64,000 nt of DNA from Varroa destructor (Eukaryota; Arthropoda; Arachnida; Mesostigmata; Varroidae). How positions within the stretch are numbered: position 1 is the stretch's first letter; the number at the start of each line of letters is the position of its first letter. The stretch lies in NCBI RefSeq assembly GCF_002443255.2, contig NW_019211457.1, forward strand, positions 40,151,126 through 40,215,125. Reading direction: 5' to 3'. The notes under the pieces are model-generated. The model ran no database searches. It saw only the letters and a list, made by a program, of their open reading frames with translations, and was not told the origin of the DNA. The translations under genes and the position numbers were made by a program. Below are positions 60,479 to 64,000 of this stretch, one piece after another.

Positions 60479-61400
60479 CTGGAAACAATAGCGACTTCAA
60501 TTAAATTACAGTAAGTGTAAAGTCACTTCAAGTTTAACAGTTCTCACCACTTGGCCATCCATTAAGCCATACGCCTGGCGATACGAATTGCTCACTCTAT
60601 TTTCAATGCAAACAGCCACTGTTCAATGACAATTTAGGACCCACACAGAAATACTACTTGGGTCAGCAATACAATGTAGCAATAACAGAGGTATTACTGG
60701 ACATTTTAATCGACCTTTCTGATTTGTTTTTCTTCGTTAAAGGCAGACTATTTGCATGCATCGATTATAAACTGCTTTCAATATGTTCTACCCAGGCACA
60801 ATTTTCAATGGCTTCTTGCCTTACCAATTATCCTGGAGACTGGTGTAGAATTCTTGAAGGATCTTTTTCTGTGACTACTACATGTTCATATACTAGGCAG
60901 ACGGTAGGGCATACAACCAACCCCTCGAAGAACCCGAATAATGGTGACATATCACTTCTAGCAGAGCATACAGCAAAAATATAAAAAGCAAAAGAGGTTT
61001 GGGAACTTCATACAGATTGAGAGTATTTACTGTTCGCGCAGCTAAATTATATCTAAAAGACAAATAGGAATACGTCAAATACAGATACAACTGCGTAGTA
61101 TTTGGGATAAATGGGTTTGTCATTTCTCGAAAGCCGATGGTCAAGTACTATAACTCTCCTCCTGCTCAACAAGATTATTGTCCTTGTTTCGTTCGGCCAA
61201 TAAAATTTTAACCCTGACTTCAAGCCCCAAAAACAATTATGTCGGATGAGAAGGCAATGCGTCTCTCCATGTCAAGGAGTTGCGGAAACAACTCAGCTTC
61301 TGAAGACATGGCAGTCAGAAGACATGCGTTGATTTAGCAATTGTCTTCTTTGAAAAAAGTGACTTGTTCTTTGTATCCTTGCCACCTCTCAAAAAGTCAA

Positions 61401-61637
61401 CTAATATTTGTTTGAAATCCTGTTTGAGTAGTCTTCCCAGTTAAAAAGCCTTCGCCTTGCTTCGGCAGCTTTTTCAGCTCGTCTAAAGGCAATTAAGTAG
61501 ATAAAGGCCGACTCACAGGCCACAATGTAACGACAACGATCAAGTGCAACATTTCTATAACGTTTTGCATTTTGCTTCGAATAACTTGGTCGTCCTGTGG
61601 ACCAGTGTAGGCTCAATGAGCGACAGTCCTGAGCCAC
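61401..61637 (-). CDS. Small basic protein, uncertain (78 aa)
   Basis: ATG to TAG, 78 residues, divergent from the acetyltransferase gene with 224 bp between start codons. A 15-residue hydrophobic stretch (YIVACESAFIYLIAF) is flanked by basic residues and followed by RRAEKAAEARRRLFNWEDYS, like a small membrane-anchored or mitochondrial protein. I do not recognise it, and chance cannot be excluded. Confidence 0.3.
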   Translation of the reverse strand: MAQDCRSLSLHWSTGRPSYSKQNAKRYRNVALDRCRYIVACESAFIYLIAFRRAEKAAEARRRLFNWEDYSNRISNKY

Positions 61638-61861
61638 ATCGTTTCCGAGCTACGTATAATTTTTTAGCAATTATTCATTTAATTTTGGCAATAACGAACG
61701 GGCAGTTGTAGTCATAGGCTGTCATAGACGGTTCGCTAAAACATCAGTGGCACCCCTTTTCCCCTTCTCAACCGTTGCTTATTACGCCGACGTCCGTAAC
61801 AATCTCATATCAGCTACTCGATTTCCGTTTCTAGCACAAGACAGTAGCTGAAACAGTAAGG

Positions 61862-62866
61862 ATGACGGAAAAACCGCCTGCGGAAAAACCCCCAGGAGAG
61901 AAGCTCCCCGCGGAGAAATCTGGCCCGGAAAAGCCGCCCTCAGAAACCCCAGCTAAGGAACTGTCTAAGAGGGCTTACATGGAAAAGTTGACGTTACGAC
62001 TTATGAAGTCCGAAGAACTTGAAGACCTGCCAAAGTACTGGAAAGATGAAGTTGGAATTGCAGTCGACTTACGTGTAATTAGAAGGTGGTACCGGTTGGA
62101 CCCGGAAGGATTTCGTGTAGCTGTCGATAGTCAAGACAAAATTGTAGGTATGACAACAGTAATTAAACAAAATGATTTGCTTTATGTATTAGGCTATTTG
62201 GGTGTTCCGAAAGAGTTGCGTGGACAGGGCATTGCCAGCAAACTATTGCAGTACGCTCTCTCGCGGTGTCCGAATGCAAATTTCGCATTAAACTCAGACT
62301 CGAACAAGCTGCAGATCTATACTCGACGAGGATTCAAAGAAGTAAAAGACACCAATGGTTTCTCATTTATCGGGAAGTTCCCTCAGCTAGCTGAACGGAA
62401 GCCGCCCGAAACCGATCTCGAAGTCGTCACAATAGCGCCGGCAGCGCCTGACCTGCGGCTAGTAACCCAGTACGATAAGGAGGTCTGTGGTTTCGAGAGA
62501 AGCGACAGCCTTCTTCAGTTGACAGGGGAAGGAGTAATTGTACTAGGCATAAAGCAAAGGGGAAAAATTGTTGCCTATGGGAAGATTCAGCCCTACCTAT
62601 TCGGCGGCGCTTGGCTAGGACCATTGTATGCCGATGGGTTGGAACTGGCCCAGTTTCTATTTTATCGATTGGTCAGGAGGTATGAGAACCAAGATTGTGC
62701 CTACTTGTTTACCATCGTCAGTGACCAGTTCAAGCCATTTGCAAAGACACTGATGATGAAACAGGCCGAAAAGCTTACACGATGCTACCTAAGACCGGAT
62801 AATTTGCCGCCGGTTAAGTTGAAAAAGGTCTATACGTATGATGATCCGGGATTTGCGTTTGTTTAG
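61862..62866 (+). CDS. GNAT-family N-acetyltransferase with C-terminal YitH/HolE-like domain
   Basis: Intronless ORF of 334 residues. Acyl-CoA-dependent N-acyltransferase by fold; substrate unknown. Residues 1-35 are a Lys/Pro/Glu repeat (EKPP.EK units), probably disordered. A GNAT domain follows at about 43-172: motif A is VPKELRGQGIASKLL, with the R-G-Q-G-I-A acetyl-CoA pyrophosphate loop at 120-125, and YTRRGFKEV follows. The C-terminal part (about 188-315) has YDKEVCGFERSDSLLQL and LGPLYAD, matching the second domain of the Acetyltransf_18 (YitH/HolE-type) family seen in many invertebrate GLYATL-like proteins. Start context gtaaggATGa. A pyrimidine-rich tttctag upstream could be an acceptor of a 5' UTR intron. 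The single-exon structure contrasts with the intron-rich neighbours. Confidence 0.92.
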   Translation: MTEKPPAEKPPGEKLPAEKSGPEKPPSETPAKELSKRAYMEKLTLRLMKSEELEDLPKYWKDEVGIAVDLRVIRRWYRLDPEGFRVAVDSQDKIVGMTTVIKQNDLLYVLGYLGVPKELRGQGIASKLLQYALSRCPNANFALNSDSNKLQIYTRRGFKEVKDTNGFSFIGKFPQLAERKPPETDLEVVTIAPAAPDLRLVTQYDKEVCGFERSDSLLQLTGEGVIVLGIKQRGKIVAYGKIQPYLFGGAWLGPLYADGLELAQFLFYRLVRRYENQDCAYLFTIVSDQFKPFAKTLMMKQAEKLTRCYLRPDNLPPVKLKKVYTYDDPGFAFV

Positions 62867-63225
62867 TCGCGATCTCGATATGACTTCCATATGACGGGAA
62901 ACGACAGCTTCTCCTCGTAGCACAGAAGATCAGCGACGAGCAATTGGGCCAGTTAGTCCTAAGAAATTGATCATATCCCATGGATTCTTGTAGCTGAGTG
63001 AGGTTGGCATGGCGTATTGCTATTCCAGTTAGGCGACAGATCGATTCGAATTAAAAAAAAAAATACGGGTAAATAATGCGAGTGCAAAAAGCGGATTCAG
63101 TGAATGATTCTGTCAAAAGCTTCCCTTTAAATTTCGATTTACATTTCCGACTTATGTCGACGACCAAGCGCTTGCGACCCTATTCGATCTCCATGTAACC
63201 AGCTTATAGGTAGTTCCGCTTGGAA

Positions 63226-63231
63226 AATAAA
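63226..63231 (+). terminator. Polyadenylation signal AATAAA
   Basis: Canonical AATAAA 360 bp after the acetyltransferase stop codon, followed by a T/G-containing stretch. It is the first canonical signal I see downstream on this strand. Confidence 0.5.
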
Positions 63232-64000
63232 TGATTTATACGTGTTATCCCTGCATTCCTCATAATTTTGGATTACGCAATGTTTTCAATAATGGAAAAA
63301 TGGTCGATGCGACAAGTATACGATGATAATGTTCGACTAAAATCGAAGACAAACAAAATCAGAGAACGCTGTATGTAATGGCGTTTATACATTCCTGCAA
63401 ATATAGAATCGATAGAAATATAAGGTATGAAAAGGCGGGGCATGGCGTTGTTTGTACATGTTACACGATGCATGTACATTCAATTTACCAAAAATATTGA
63501 CAGCGTGCTCGCAGGAATTTTCGCTTTTTATACAGCGACAATTTCGAACAAAACCATGATGAAATGTGGAGGTGTCAGTGATCTAATTAGTATGATTCGA
63601 TTCCTCAGAGATGCAAACGTTTTTTCAGTAGTTTTTTTGCGCATTTGACTGTCCCGGAACTTATCTCTGTCTGCCAATTTTTTTGACCATAAGAGAATCC
63701 GACACGCTTTCTGTCCATCGACAATATTTTATGACCACACATTTAGGTGCTCGGTTCATGTTAGACTATAATTATTAAATTTTACCATCGACGCAACCAG
63801 TCGATCTGCCTGCTTGGCCAATGGATATCCAACTGTGTCGTATATGATCCGCAGAATGTATGAAAAGATAGATAATTTATAATAATGCAATCGGTAATGA
63901 TAAATTACGTGTCGGACAAATATGCAGTGAACGTTTATAGGAGATCCGTTTAGAAATTTAAAACCGTTTTTAAAAAGCAATGTAATGTAAACAAAGTACG
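63232..64000. other. Right-end region, nothing recognised
   Basis: AT-rich. No TM1-3 GPCR exon on the - strand and no continuation of the acetyltransferase gene. The ORFs at 63427-63648 and 63756-63980 have no recognisable features. Confidence 0.6.

Overview
This is a eukaryotic, intron-rich, AT-rich window with long introns, (TA)n microsatellites and sparse coding sequence. The proteins look metazoan. The style fits an arthropod, perhaps a chelicerate such as a mite or tick, but that placement is a low-confidence inference. I see no bacterial operons, CRISPR arrays or intact transposons.

The main gene is the cytoplasmic dynein-2 (intraflagellar transport) heavy chain, DYNC2H1. I could place 24 coding exons that join in phase into 1,672 codons, from the start Met to just after the AAA1 P-loop. 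The rest of the motor lies off the left edge. The gene is broken in the assembly. Exons 1-13 lie on the + strand at 20525-35433, while exons 14-24 lie on the - strand at 11476-866. The segment 12360-35501 sits between two gaps of exactly 25 N (12335-12359 and 35502-35526). Flipping it places all exons on the - strand in order, and the split codon between exons 13 and 14 closes correctly. Independently, 12360-16370 is a near-identical reverse complement of 35527-39545, and this matches a contig-end overlap that was never merged. The flip turns it into a direct head-to-tail overlap across the gap. The simplest reading is that one contig was scaffolded backwards with about 4 kb of redundant sequence.

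Layout as given: 1-865, DYNC2H1 intron; 866-11476 (-), DYNC2H1 exons 24 to 14; 12360-16370, left copy of the duplicated block; 16371-20524, DYNC2H1 upstream region with a GC-rich promoter-like patch and an RFX X-box-like site at 19540-19553; 20525-35433 (+), DYNC2H1 exons 1 to 13; 35527-39545, right copy of the block; 39546-51080, mostly non-coding, with a (GGC)8-bearing GC-rich patch near 44-45 kb; 51081-51578 (-), an unrecognised possible exon pair; 53338-60478 (-), three exons (TM4 to C-tail) of a class A neuropeptide-type GPCR; 61401-61637 (-), a small uncertain ORF; 61862-62866 (+), an intronless GNAT acetyltransferase gene. The GPCR exons for TM1-3 were not found to the right, so they may lie beyond 64000, which would make the acetyltransferase gene nested in a GPCR intron.

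No novel multi-gene system is evident. The most important observation is the intragenic scaffold inversion, because automatic annotation would split DYNC2H1 into two opposite-strand models.
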